64,000 bases of DNA, taken from the NCBI GenBank assembly GCA_902616855.1, contig CACMUL010000002.1:124001-188000 (forward strand), in the 5' to 3' direction. This document shows, in pieces, positions 10,277 through 21,700 of the stretch. This DNA is from an uncultured Alphaproteobacteria bacterium. Its GTDB lineage: Bacteria; Pseudomonadota; Alphaproteobacteria; HIMB59. Position 1 is the stretch's first letter. Every line of letters begins with the position of its first letter. A program made the position numbers and the translations under genes. The notes beneath the pieces were generated by a model, which was given only the letters and a program-made list of their open reading frames with translations, ran no database searches and was not told where the DNA came from.

Positions 10277-11185
10277 ATGGCACATATAATTGATGGAAAA
10301 GCTTTTGCAGCAAAAATCAGAGCTGAGGTGAAAGAAGACTCAGACAAATTAATAAGTCAAAAACAAGTAGATCCCTGTTTAGCAGTGGTGCTAGTGGGTG
10401 AAAATCCAGCAAGCAAAGTTTATGTAGGGCAAAAAACAAAAATGGCTACAGAATGTAAAATAAAAACTAAAGATTACAAATTAGATGCAAGTACAGATCA
10501 AGAGACATTATTAGAATTGATAGATGACCTGAATAATGATGGATCTGTTCATGGTATTTTAGTGCAGTTACCTTTACCCAAGCAGATTGATGAGAGAAAA
10601 GTAATAGATGCCATCGTAGTGGAGAAAGATGTTGATGGTTTTCATGCGATTAACGCTGGCAGACTTTCAATAGGTGGGGATATGTTAAAGAGAGCTTTTA
10701 TCCCTTGCACACCATTAGGATCTTTACTCCTATTAAAAGACCAAATAGATGATTTAAAAGGTAAAAGTGCTGTTGTGATAGGTAGATCAAACATTGTCGG
10801 TAAACCAATGTCTCAACTTTTAATTGAAGAGTCATGTACTGTTACAGTAGTACACTCCAAAACCAAAGAAATTGAAAAAGTTTGCTCACAAGCAGATATT
10901 ATTGTTGCAGCTATAGGAAGGGCTGAGATGATTAACTCAAAATGGTTAAAGGATGGTGCGGTTGTTATTGATGTTGGCATAAACAGAATAACTATTACGA
11001 AAGAAGACGGAAGTGAAGGAAGTAAGATAGTGGGTGATGTAGACTTTGAAAGTGCCTCCGCGAAAGCCTCAAAGATTACTCCTGTACCTGGTGGTGTTGG
11101 ACCGATGACTATAGCATGTCTACTAAGAAATACTGTAACATCAGCTTATCGTCATGCTGGTCTTGAGGACCCAAGATCAAATTAA
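10277..11185 (+). CDS. folD: Methylenetetrahydrofolate dehydrogenase/cyclohydrolase FolD
   Basis: GENPASKVYVGQK, VQLPLP, VVIGRSNIVGKPMSQLL, TPVPGGVGPMT; start set at the ATG preceded by AAGGAG (ORF track start 10235 is upstream). Confidence 0.95.
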   Translation: MAHIIDGKAFAAKIRAEVKEDSDKLISQKQVDPCLAVVLVGENPASKVYVGQKTKMATECKIKTKDYKLDASTDQETLLELIDDLNNDGSVHGILVQLPLPKQIDERKVIDAIVVEKDVDGFHAINAGRLSIGGDMLKRAFIPCTPLGSLLLLKDQIDDLKGKSAVVIGRSNIVGKPMSQLLIEESCTVTVVHSKTKEIEKVCSQADIIVAAIGRAEMINSKWLKDGAVVIDVGINRITITKEDGSEGSKIVGDVDFESASAKASKITPVPGGVGPMTIACLLRNTVTSAYRHAGLEDPRSN

Positions 11186-11187
11186 AA

Positions 11188-11532
11188 TTAAGTTTTAATT
11201 TTTCCTGAAATACTAGACCCGGGTGTTACAACATTTCCTTGCTCATCAACAATTACTGGGCCAGAGACTGGATCAGTTACTCCCAATTCTGAACTAAGCT
11301 CCTCTAAAATATCTCTAATAGTGTCAAGATATGCGATCATTTGTTGGCGAGCATTGGCAAGGCTATTTTCATCAACCCACTCAACAACGCTACAATAGGA
11401 TCGCTCACCTGTTTTTATAACTTTGCGGGTAATTACTCCATCGGGATTTGAAAACTTCTTCATTGAGTCAATAAAAGATTGTTCATTACCAGGTTTAACT
11501 TTAAAACGCACGATACTCAAAAATTTAGCCAT
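11188..11532 (-). CDS. Small protein, possible ABM/Dabb-like ferredoxin-fold domain
   Basis: MAKFLSIVRFKVKPGNEQSFIDSMKKF...; 48 bp downstream of the M50-HlyD gene on the same strand. Confidence 0.45.
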   Translation of the reverse strand: MAKFLSIVRFKVKPGNEQSFIDSMKKFSNPDGVITRKVIKTGERSYCSVVEWVDENSLANARQQMIAYLDTIRDILEELSSELGVTDPVSGPVIVDEQGNVVTPGSSISGKIKT

Positions 11533-11580
11533 AATTCATCCTATTAAAATTATCAAATGAAAACATCATAATTCTTGGGC

Positions 11581-13683
11581 TTAAAAACTTATTTCTCTTA
11601 TTAGGGTCGCAGATATTAGATTTAATATTTTATCAAAATAGCTCTGTGGCTGAGTATTTACATTTGCAACACCTAAAACTTTCTTGTCGGAAAAGATTAT
11701 TTTTTCCGACAATTTAAGGATTACTTTATAATAAGACCTCTCAGATTGTATTCCTCCACCAGGTTTTTCTCTTGCGGCTATAGGGCCGTTAAAAATAGAG
11801 GTGACCGAGGGATAGAGACTAAAATCGTCTACTGGTGATTTGCTTATGGACACTACTTCTAAGTCAACCTTTGGCATTTCAATTGAATTAGGAACAAAAA
11901 AACTATTTTTAAACTCTTTAACCTTTGAGATATCATTTTCAGATAAAAAGGCTATGACTTGGAATGACTCTTTATTTACAATTGACATAATTGGATCATC
12001 TTTATTTAGCCATTGATTTTTTTTTAATTCAATTAAACTTACAATCTCTCCTTTAAATGGTGCGGTGATATTTAACGATGATTTAATTTTTTCTAAATTA
12101 TTAATATTGGTTATAATTTTATTTTCTTCACTTTTCATTATCATTAAATCTGATTTATTTTGATCGCCCTCTAAAGCATTGTTTATTTGAATTGAAATTA
12201 ATTTTTTTTCTTCAATAAGTTTTTGTATATCTGAATTAAGTGATGGCGAATTTAGTTTTATTAAATCTGCTCCTAATTGAACAGATTGATTTTCTTTAAT
12301 AAATATATCTGAAACTTGTGAGTTTATTGTTGGGTAAATTGTAATGTATTCTTCTGATTGATAAATTGCTGGAATGGACTGTGTATTTTTCCAAGGATAA
12401 AATAAAATAAATGACAGGGCTCCTAAAATTAAAATTGTTCTAATTATACGAATATTTAGAAAGAAACGAGAGCGTAGTTTCCACCATTCTCTTAACTCTT
12501 TTAAAATAGGCAGTGCTATAAACCAAATAATTTCTACTACAAAAAGAAATATTCCTAAAATTTTGAATGCAAAAAAATAGACCAATAAAGCTATTCCTAT
12601 GAATAAGAAGAACCTGTATATCCAAGTCGACCAGGCATAGATAGTTATTAAATTTTGGCGTTGTTGGCTCATATGCTCAGGAGGGCTAAGGCTCAATCCA
12701 AACAACCAATTTCGCAATTTCCATTTTGCAATAGCAAATGCTCTGGGCTGAAGATTGTCTATTTTTATAAAATCAGCAAATACGTAATATCCATCAAACC
12801 TCATAAATGGGCTAATATTAATAAGAAGTGATGAAATCCATCCTGTCGTAGCAACAAAAAAAGAGGCACTTTTCAAGATTCCTGGATCAGATACTCCCCA
12901 TACAAAAGTAGCCAACAAGGCTAAATGTAGCTCTGTTGAGATTCCAGCAAAATTTATTGTCAGTCTTTTCTTATGATCTCTAAGTCTCCAAGCATTAGTA
13001 TTATCAGTGTATAAAAAAGGAAAAAAAACTAAAAACGCAATTCCCATTGAAGTGACATTACATCCAAAATTCTTTGCTGTGTAAGCATGGCCTAATTCAT
13101 GAATTGCTTTTACACCTACTAATGCAATTGCGTAAAAGATTAAACCGTTAAAATTGAAGAAATACAAAAAAGTAGATAAAAATTCATCCCAACTTTGAAT
13201 AACAAAATAAATTCCAATAATTCCAAAAAAGTAAATTATTGATCTAAAAAGTTTTTTTCCAAAAAACTTAGCTATATTTATTGTTCTGTCCAAGAAAGGA
13301 TCTGGCTTAATCAAAGGTATTTTAAAAAAAAGATAATTATGTATTAAATTTAAAAACCAATGTTTTTTTTTAGCCTGATGTTGAGCTATTAATAGTTTAA
13401 CATCTTCTGAACTTGAGTGAATTATTAAACTATTAACTTTTAAAAAATTAATAAAATCATCTAGCTCCTCTTCCTCAATAGTAACCCCCTTGGCTTCTAC
13501 CTTTTTAATAAACTGTTTTGAGTCTACTCCTGCAATCCAATGTCTCAGTATTCGAAAAGCATTTAAACCTAATGTAAAATATTTATTTCTTAAATTATCA
13601 TAAATTAGCCATGAAGGAGAACCGTCCTCCATAGGAGTTCCTGGTAAAAGTTGAAGATCTTGTCTTATTGACGGAGTAATCAT
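11581..13683 (-). CDS. PqqD-like + site-2 protease (M50) + HlyD-like membrane fusion protein
   Basis: PqqD-like N-terminus (SWLIYDNLRNKYFTLGLNAFRIL...), KAIHELGHAYTAKNFG (HExxH), NISPFMRFDGYY (S2P-type second motif), multiple TM, C-terminal lipoyl/HlyD-like region. Confidence 0.85.
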   Translation of the reverse strand: MITPSIRQDLQLLPGTPMEDGSPSWLIYDNLRNKYFTLGLNAFRILRHWIAGVDSKQFIKKVEAKGVTIEEEELDDFINFLKVNSLIIHSSSEDVKLLIAQHQAKKKHWFLNLIHNYLFFKIPLIKPDPFLDRTINIAKFFGKKLFRSIIYFFGIIGIYFVIQSWDEFLSTFLYFFNFNGLIFYAIALVGVKAIHELGHAYTAKNFGCNVTSMGIAFLVFFPFLYTDNTNAWRLRDHKKRLTINFAGISTELHLALLATFVWGVSDPGILKSASFFVATTGWISSLLINISPFMRFDGYYVFADFIKIDNLQPRAFAIAKWKLRNWLFGLSLSPPEHMSQQRQNLITIYAWSTWIYRFFLFIGIALLVYFFAFKILGIFLFVVEIIWFIALPILKELREWWKLRSRFFLNIRIIRTILILGALSFILFYPWKNTQSIPAIYQSEEYITIYPTINSQVSDIFIKENQSVQLGADLIKLNSPSLNSDIQKLIEEKKLISIQINNALEGDQNKSDLMIMKSEENKIITNINNLEKIKSSLNITAPFKGEIVSLIELKKNQWLNKDDPIMSIVNKESFQVIAFLSENDISKVKEFKNSFFVPNSIEMPKVDLEVVSISKSPVDDFSLYPSVTSIFNGPIAAREKPGGGIQSERSYYKVILKLSEKIIFSDKKVLGVANVNTQPQSYFDKILNLISATLIREISF

Positions 13684-15018
13684 TTAGATACCAAGTGTTT
13701 GTCGAACAAAAATAATTGGTTTTCTAAATAAGTAAAAAAATAGTTTCACCTCTTCACCGAAAATTTTTGCAGTTCCTCTGAGTCCAATTCTTGGAGAGTT
13801 TTTGGCCGGAAGAATTTCCGCTGTTACCCGGTAAGCTAGAGTGTTCTCACTGGTAAGTTCAGGCTCATAAGAAAATTTTGAGACTTTTGCGGGAATAACA
13901 TTTAGTGGATCAGAGTCTAAAAAAACATTTATTTCTGCGTCTTTTTTGACTGTTATTGCATCTTTTACTGGCATCATTATTTCGACAACAACATTCGATG
14001 GGTCAGCAATAACCATTATTGTCTCTCCGACCTTAAAAGGCTTACCTATGAGAAGTGATTTATCCTTGATAACTGCAATTCCATCAGCAGGAGAATTGAT
14101 CGTAGATTTGTCTAATAGATATTTCTGATAACTTAATGTTTGTTCTACAAGTTTAATTTTACTCTGAAGTTGACTGACCATCGCTTTGTCCTCTTTACTT
14201 TGAAAAGATGATTGTTTTGCCTGAAGTAATTCCGTTTCAATTACTTTTAATTCTTGGAAAGCTAAATCATAATCGTTTTGTAAATCTGTTTTTTCAAAAG
14301 AAATTAAAGTTGTTCCAATATTAACATCATCGTTATTTTGAATAAAAACTTCTTGTATGACGCCTTCAATAGGAGCATTTATAACATAGGGGTCTTTTGG
14401 GACAATTTCTGATTTACCAACCGTTGAAAGAGAAATTGGAATGAACATACTAGCAACAATTCCCGCTATAATTAAAAATTGAAACCATATATTTCTAAAA
14501 ACTTTTATGGAACTTTCAAAAAAATTATTTTCTTTGAGCGATCCCATCGCGTGTCCAATAGATGAACTCAAGTGTCTAATGTACTCGATATCTTGCTCTT
14601 CCCAATTTTCATCTCTTGCAAGTACCAATGCAGCTTGAGGGCCTTTTTGATTTGAAAAACAAGGAACCCATAAAAGTTTATCAGGAATTGGATTTTCACC
14701 TTTAGCAGGAATTAATGAATCTTTTTCGATTGTAAATGGATGGGTATCAGGAGATCCTTCTTTTAATTTTTCTCTTATTATTTTCTGAGCTAATATAGTC
14801 GTCGAGGAAGTTTGTTCTACAACTGCTATGTCAGAAATAGCATCAATCTTAAATTTATTTGGGTTCGCCCATTCTCCAAAAAAAGCAAAGACAAAAGGGG
14901 TTATGTTTCTTAATTCGTTTGTAACTGTATATCTGATTTCTACTAAAGATTTTGCTTCACGTAATTTTTTTTCAAAAGTGAAAATCCTTGCTAAACGATT
15001 TAATTGGTCTTGGCTCAA
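13684..15018 (-). CDS. HlyD-family adaptor with N-terminal GAF-like domain (TTG start)
   Basis: ~170-aa N-terminal GAF-like segment, single TM (NIWFQFLIIAGIVASMFIPISL), then HlyD region (VINAPIEGVIQEVFIQNNDDVNIGTTLISFEK...). Confidence 0.8.
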   Translation of the reverse strand: MSQDQLNRLARIFTFEKKLREAKSLVEIRYTVTNELRNITPFVFAFFGEWANPNKFKIDAISDIAVVEQTSSTTILAQKIIREKLKEGSPDTHPFTIEKDSLIPAKGENPIPDKLLWVPCFSNQKGPQAALVLARDENWEEQDIEYIRHLSSSIGHAMGSLKENNFFESSIKVFRNIWFQFLIIAGIVASMFIPISLSTVGKSEIVPKDPYVINAPIEGVIQEVFIQNNDDVNIGTTLISFEKTDLQNDYDLAFQELKVIETELLQAKQSSFQSKEDKAMVSQLQSKIKLVEQTLSYQKYLLDKSTINSPADGIAVIKDKSLLIGKPFKVGETIMVIADPSNVVVEIMMPVKDAITVKKDAEINVFLDSDPLNVIPAKVSKFSYEPELTSENTLAYRVTAEILPAKNSPRIGLRGTAKIFGEEVKLFFYLFRKPIIFVRQTLGI

Positions 15019-15761
15019 AATACAACTCGCCCACTCATTCCAGGCAGAAGGGCAGAGCTAGCGTTTGTAATAGTACCTTTTAGTTGAATTGTTTGGCTAA
15101 CGGCGTCAACATTTGCACCAATTCCACTTATAGAGGCATTGAATTCTTCCTGTATTTCATCAATATAAACAGTGATTGGATGGCCTATTGTTAGCCAAGA
15201 AACCCATTCACTAGATACTACCATTTCTAATTCAAGAACATCAGTCTTTATAATCTTCATTAATTCAACTTGAGGCTGTATCGACTCGAATGCGTTTACC
15301 ACAACTTCCTCAACCGCACCATCAAAAGGCGCTCTAATTTCACATCTCTCTACGTTTAGTTCAGCAATACGTAATTCCGATTTTGCCTTCTCATACTCTG
15401 ATATAGAGAGTTCAAGTTCATATTTTCCAATAGATCTCATCTGTAACATCTGTTCATCACTTTTTAGTTTGATCAATGCGCTATTTTCATTGGCTCTAAC
15501 TACATCTTTTTGTGCTTCATATAAACTACAATCGAATTGAATAAGTAAATCTCCTTTTTTAAATCTTTCCATTTCTTTAACAAAAACACTAGTTATACGA
15601 GCAGCCAATTCACTGGAAAGAACAGCTTCTTGAGATGCAACCACTAAAGCTCTTGATTCCCTAACTTCTGCTTTAGAGGAAACAGTAAATAGGATAGATA
15701 AAATTATTATTTTAACCAGAAACTTTAACAAGTTTATCTCCATAATTTTCATGACCCTCAT
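15015..15761 (-). CDS. Periplasmic adaptor (HlyD/RND-MFP-like); start probably an internal Met (about 15743-15752)
   Basis: Signal peptide; AELAARITSVFVKEMERFKKGDLLIQFDCSLYEAQ; CEIRAPFDGAVEEVVVNAFESIQPQVELMKI. Confidence 0.82.
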   Translation of the reverse strand: MRVMKIMEINLLKFLVKIIILSILFTVSSKAEVRESRALVVASQEAVLSSELAARITSVFVKEMERFKKGDLLIQFDCSLYEAQKDVVRANENSALIKLKSDEQMLQMRSIGKYELELSISEYEKAKSELRIAELNVERCEIRAPFDGAVEEVVVNAFESIQPQVELMKIIKTDVLELEMVVSSEWVSWLTIGHPITVYIDEIQEEFNASISGIGANVDAVSQTIQLKGTITNASSALLPGMSGRVVF

Positions 15762-18700
15762 ACTGCAAGTCTAATTGCTCTTGAAGAGTTGCAAATTTAA
15801 TAAGTTTTTCATCTGTTTCAAAATTTTGTGAATTTAAAACAATAGCTTCTTGAGAAATAACATCTTCAATTTCTCCTGGAATAGTTGGTATATCAATAAG
15901 ATTTGACTGATCGTCTGTGTTAGGTGTTTGATTGTCATTATTGTTTGAGTCATTTGGGTTAAGAGTGTCATTTAATATCGACCCATCTTCTAAATCATTT
16001 TGTGTATCAAGTAACATTTGTCCTTTTTCATCAACAGTAACTTCGGTTTTTAAAGCTGCACTTCGGTCTATGAAAGGCTCGAGGTCGCGTTTTAGGGCTT
16101 TGTCCTGGCTTACAGAGTTCCTATCCAGAGTAACATTAATTTCTCTTGTGCTATTATCATTATCGATTGCTATCACCTTGACATCGATTGAGTAAATATT
16201 TTGAGGAAACTGAACGATCGTCTGACCTGTTGATGGATCAACACGTATCCAGCTTGGAAGAGAGGAGCCATCCTCTAAAGTTCCTGTGTATTGTTTCACA
16301 TTAAGCCTATAATCATCTCCAATAGCAAATCCCAATAAAGTATTTTCATTTATTCCAGGCCTTCCACTTTGATCAATGTTTAAATCTTCAACAGCAACAT
16401 CGATTACCTTCATACCACCATTGAATGTGTATTCCTTGACTAGGGAGCCTAAATTTCCTCTCACCGCAAGATCTGCTATTTGGTCATTAACTTTAGGTGT
16501 TTCAAATGTTACTGTTTTATCAGCAATCGCCGCTTCTAAAGTTTTTTGCTTCACAATCAGTGGTGGGGTAGGTGCTTCACCAGGCTTTCCGGGCTTTCCA
16601 ATGATTATTGTGAATGTTTGTTGTGTAGATAGATTACCTCCGTCTGTTGCAGTTACTGTAAAAGTATAAGTGCCTTCAGGTAGACGACCTCTGATTCTTC
16701 CTGCATCGTTAACTGTCAGTCCTGATGGTAAACCGCCGTAACTATATGTTAGTTGCCCGTAAGTGCTGGTGCTTGGATCTGGGTCATCGAAGAAAAGTTT
16801 TGATTGAATGACAATTCTATTATTTTCAGCACCTCTAAACGTAGGAGCTGTTGAAGAAGTAGGGGCATCATTGATACCAGTAACTGTCACAGCTAATTGT
16901 GCTGTATCAGTACTTGTTCCATTTGAGATAGTATAAGTAAAATAATCTATAGCGGTAGTATCAGGAGTGAGAATGTCTGCTCCATCCTGGTCTGCAACAT
17001 ATGAATAAGTACCGTCTGAGTTGAGTGTTAGTGTTCCATAAGTACCTTTTAAAGAAGATCCCACGGTACCACTGGTACCAGTGCCAGCCTCCGTTCCAGT
17101 TCTTACAGAAGAAACTACAGCATCTGCGGTCTCGTCTGCATCAGTACCTTCATTTGTATCATTTGATAATAAACCTGAGGCTTTATTTCCAACACTCAGA
17201 GTATTACCATCTATAACACTACCCTCATCATTGTTTCCTACAACTTCATTATCTTGACCAGTAACTGTAATTGTAATTGTTGCAGTATCAGATGCTGTTC
17301 CATCGGATAAAGTATAAGTAAAGACATCTGTCTCAGTAGAACCATCGGCTATATTATCAGCTGCATCTTGATCAGCTGTGTAAGTGTAAGATCCATCTGC
17401 ACCAACAGTTAATGTTCCATAGGTACCAACTATTTGGGTGCCATTACTTTGATAAGTTGAGCTTGAGGCAACAGTACCTGAATTGCCATTTGAGTGAGAT
17501 ATGTTAGTTACTGTCAGTGAAGAGGAATCGTCAGCGTCAGTATCATCATTTAATAAATCATCCTGAACTGCAGTTTTTGTAATAGTTTTGTCCTCGAGCA
17601 CAGAGTCTGTATCATTTACCCCGACTGGATCATCGTTCACACCGGTTACTGTAATTGTCAATGTTGCTGTATCAGTAGCTGTTCCATCAGAAACTGTATA
17701 GGTGAAGACGTCAGTTTCTGTATCACCAGCATCTAAGGCATCAGTTGCTGTTTGATCTGCTGTGTATTTATATGCTCCATTAGATCCAATCACCAACGTA
17801 CCATAAGTGCCAGTCACAGATGTGCCGTTAAGATGTGTGGTACTAGATGAAACATTTGACTCTGATCCAGAGCCAGGTTGAATTTTTGTGACAGTTAAAT
17901 TTGCGGAGTCGTCATCGTCAGCGTCTGTATCATCATTTAAAACATCATCTTGAATAGCTAACTTAGTGACGCTCGAGTCCTCATCAACACTATCGGTGTC
18001 ATCAACAGCTACAGGGGTGTCATTGACACCTGTTACAGTGATTGTCAATGTTGCTGTATCAGTTGCTGTTCCATCAGAAACTGTATAGGTGAAGACGTCG
18101 TTTGCCGTATCACCTGCGTCTAAATCATCAGCTGCACTTTGATCAGCGACATAAGTATAAGATCCATTAGAATTAAGAGTTAGTGTTCCATAAGTACCTG
18201 TTAAAGCCGATCCAACAGTGCCGCTATTTCCTGTTCCGTCTTCAGCTCCAGTTCTAATTGCTGAGACTGTAAGAGATGCTGAGTCATCTGCATCTGTATC
18301 ATCATTTAAAACATCATCTTGCACTGCAGTTTTAGAGACAGTTGCATCTTCATTAACACTATCGGTATCATTAACAGCTACTGGAGCGTCATTCACACCA
18401 GTAATAGTGATTGTCAGCGTTGCTGTTGCAGTTGCTGAATTTTCATCGGTAAGAGTATAAGTAAAAACATCAGTTGCAGGATCATTAGCATCTAAATCAT
18501 CAGCTGCAGTTTGATCAGCTGTATAAGTATAAGATCCATTGGCTCCGATTGTTAAGGTACCATATGTACCAACTATTTGTGTACCACTACTATTATAAGT
18601 CGAACCCGAAGAAACAGATCCAGAGTTACCATTTGTATGCGATATATTAGTAACTGTTAGCGAAGCATCTGTATCAGCATCTGTATCGTCATTTAATACG

Positions 18701-21700
18701 TCGTCCTCGGATCCTGTTTTAGTAACAGTAGCATCTTCATTTACACTATCGGTATCGTCTACACCTGCAGGTGTATCGTTCTTTCCTGAAACTGTAATTG
18801 TTAATGTTGCCGTGTCAGTCGCTGTGCCATCCGTCAATGTGTAAGTAAATACATCATCATCACTATCTCCAACGTCTAAGGCATCAGCTGCTGTTTGATC
18901 AGCTGTGTATGTATAAGAACCATCTGCACCAATTGTTAAAGTACCATAAGTACCAACTATTTGTGTACCACTACTATTGTAAGTTGAACTTGAAGAGACT
19001 GATCCAGAATTACCATTTGTATGTGATATATTTGATACTGAAAGAGAAGCGCCTGTATCAGTGTCTGTATCGTCATTTAAAACATCATTTTGAGAACCTG
19101 TTTTAGTAACAGTTTCATTTTCGTTTACACTATCGGTGTCATCAACAGCTACAGGGGCGTCATTCACGCCTGTAACTGTAATTGTTAGTGTTGCGGTTGC
19201 GGTTGCAGAGCCATCAGTAATTCTATAGGTAAAAACATCATCCTCTTGAACCCCTGCAGCAAGTGCTTCAGCAGCTGTTTGATTTGCTGAGTATACATAT
19301 GAGCCGTCTGAACCAATAGTTAGTTGACCATAAGTTCCAGTAACAGTTGTGCCCGTGGTGGTTCCACTTGCACCATAAGTTGTGTTATTACTCACTGATG
19401 TGCCTGAGGCTGCACTACTATGTTGAATTTGATCAACTCTAATTGTATCTCCATCTGGATCACTATCATCATTTAAGACATCATTTTGAGCACCGGTTTT
19501 AGTTACAGATGCATTTTCATTCACGCTATCTGTATCGTTAACAGCTACTGGGCTTTGATTGCTTGCAGTGCCTCCAATAACAGTGAGTACGAGATCTGCC
19601 GTGGTTGTTGCAGTTCCATCGGATAAAGTGTATGTAAAAGTATCAGACACTGTAGCACCATCGCTTAATCCTGAAATATCAGAACTTGCTACATATGTGT
19701 AAGAACCATCTGCGCCAATTGTCAAAGTACCATAAGAGCCCGTTACAGATGTACCACTACTGTTATAGGAGCTCCCTGAAGAAACACTAGAATTATCACC
19801 ACCACTTTTTTTAATTTGAGTGATTCTAAGAGTGTCGTTTGTATCAAGATCACTATCTTTGTGTGAACTTGAAGTTGTATGGATGACATCACCTGAGTGT
19901 TCACCGTTTGCATCAAAACTGCCGTCAACATTTGCATTTGCACTATTTTGAACAGTTAGTGTAGATCCTTCATTGACGACGCCGACATCATTTTGTGCTG
20001 ATGGGTTATCGTTTGCCCCTAATACTTTAATAGTAATATTTGCTGTGTTATCTTGCGTGCCATCCGTAATGGTGTAAACAAAGACATCATTCTGACTCTC
20101 TCCAGCTGCAATGGCATCTGCAGCTGCCTGATCAGCAGCATAACTATACGATCCGTCTGCACCAATTGTTAAAGTACCATAAGTTCCAGTTACGGAGGTA
20201 CCGCTACTGTTATAAGAACTTCCTGGTTGAACAGAAGAATCTGTGCCAAGATTTTTTCTAATGAGCTTTACGCTTAAAGAAGCTGATGTATCTAAATCAG
20301 TATCTTTATGAGAGCTTGAGGAGGTGTCTAAAACATCACCTGAATTTTCTCCTGTTGTGTCAAGAGAACCAGAAATGTTGGAATTTGATCCGTTAGTAAC
20401 AGTCAAAGTTAGATCTTCGGTTATTGCACCTTCGTCATCTTGTGCGGTAGGAGTATCGTTTATACCAATAACTGTGATAGTGATTGTTGCAGTATCCGTT
20501 GCAGTCCCGTCAGTCAATGTGTAAGTAAATACGTCTGTGACTATATCGCCTGCATCAAGAGCGTCCGCATCAGAATCGTTAGCAACGTATTTATATGAGC
20601 CGTCTGAACCAATGGTTAGTTGACCATAAGTTCCGCTAACAGTTGTGCCTGCGGTAGTTCCAGAAGCACCGTAAGTAGTATTATTGCTTACAGCTGTGGA
20701 AGAGCCTGCCGAGCTATGTTGAATTGCTGAAACTCTCAAAGAAGCACTAGCGTCAGCATCAGAGTCCTTGTTTGAACTTGAGGTTGTATCTATTACATCG
20801 CCGGTATATTCGCCGGTGATGTCTACAAAACTATATGGACTTGAAAGTGAAAAAGATTGGATTCCGTTACTTGATGCTCGAGCTAAAAATGCTTTGGATC
20901 CATCATTATTAAATATAATATCAGTTGGGTTATCTGCATAGCTACTCACATCAAATGCACCATTAAATGTTGCTGTAGATAAGTTAAAACCGGTACTAAG
21001 ATCGTATTCTAAAATATCTTCATTTTGCTGACCTGTGATAAACAATTTTGTGCCTGTTGCGTTAAATGAAATTCCCCTTGGTGTAGCTTCTTTTGCACTA
21101 AAATCTAAACTTCTACTTGTGTATGAAATTGTTGAGGAATCAAAAGCAGTTGATAGAGAATATTCATAAACAGTATCATTAATATCTCCCAGTAAAAACA
21201 TTTTAGTTCCATCAGTATTAAAAGTAAAACCTCTAGGGTTGCCGTCTTGACCGCTAATTACAGTTGAAGTAGGTGTTGGTAATGAGGAAATATCATAGGC
21301 TGTAGATAAAGCAAATTCATGAATCTTTTTATTACTTCCTGAGCCATTGCTTATATACAGCTTCGTACCATCATTATTAAATCTTATACCACGTGGATTA
21401 CCTGCGTGAGAAGAAATGTCTGTTGTACTACTTTGAGAAGCAGTATTTATATCAAAAGCAGTTGTTAAAGTATGTACAGAGATATCTGGTGAATTGCTAT
21501 GATGAAGAACAAACATTTTGGTCCCATCATGATTAAATGCTACAGAACGAGTTGTATCTGTAGTTGCATATGGAGAACCAGTATCAAGAGATGCGGGTGT
21601 TACAGTATTATCATTACTGCTATTGATAACAGTCAAAGTTCCATCTTCATTAATGGTTCCTGTATCATTTTGTGCAACAGGAGTATCGTTCACTCCCGTT

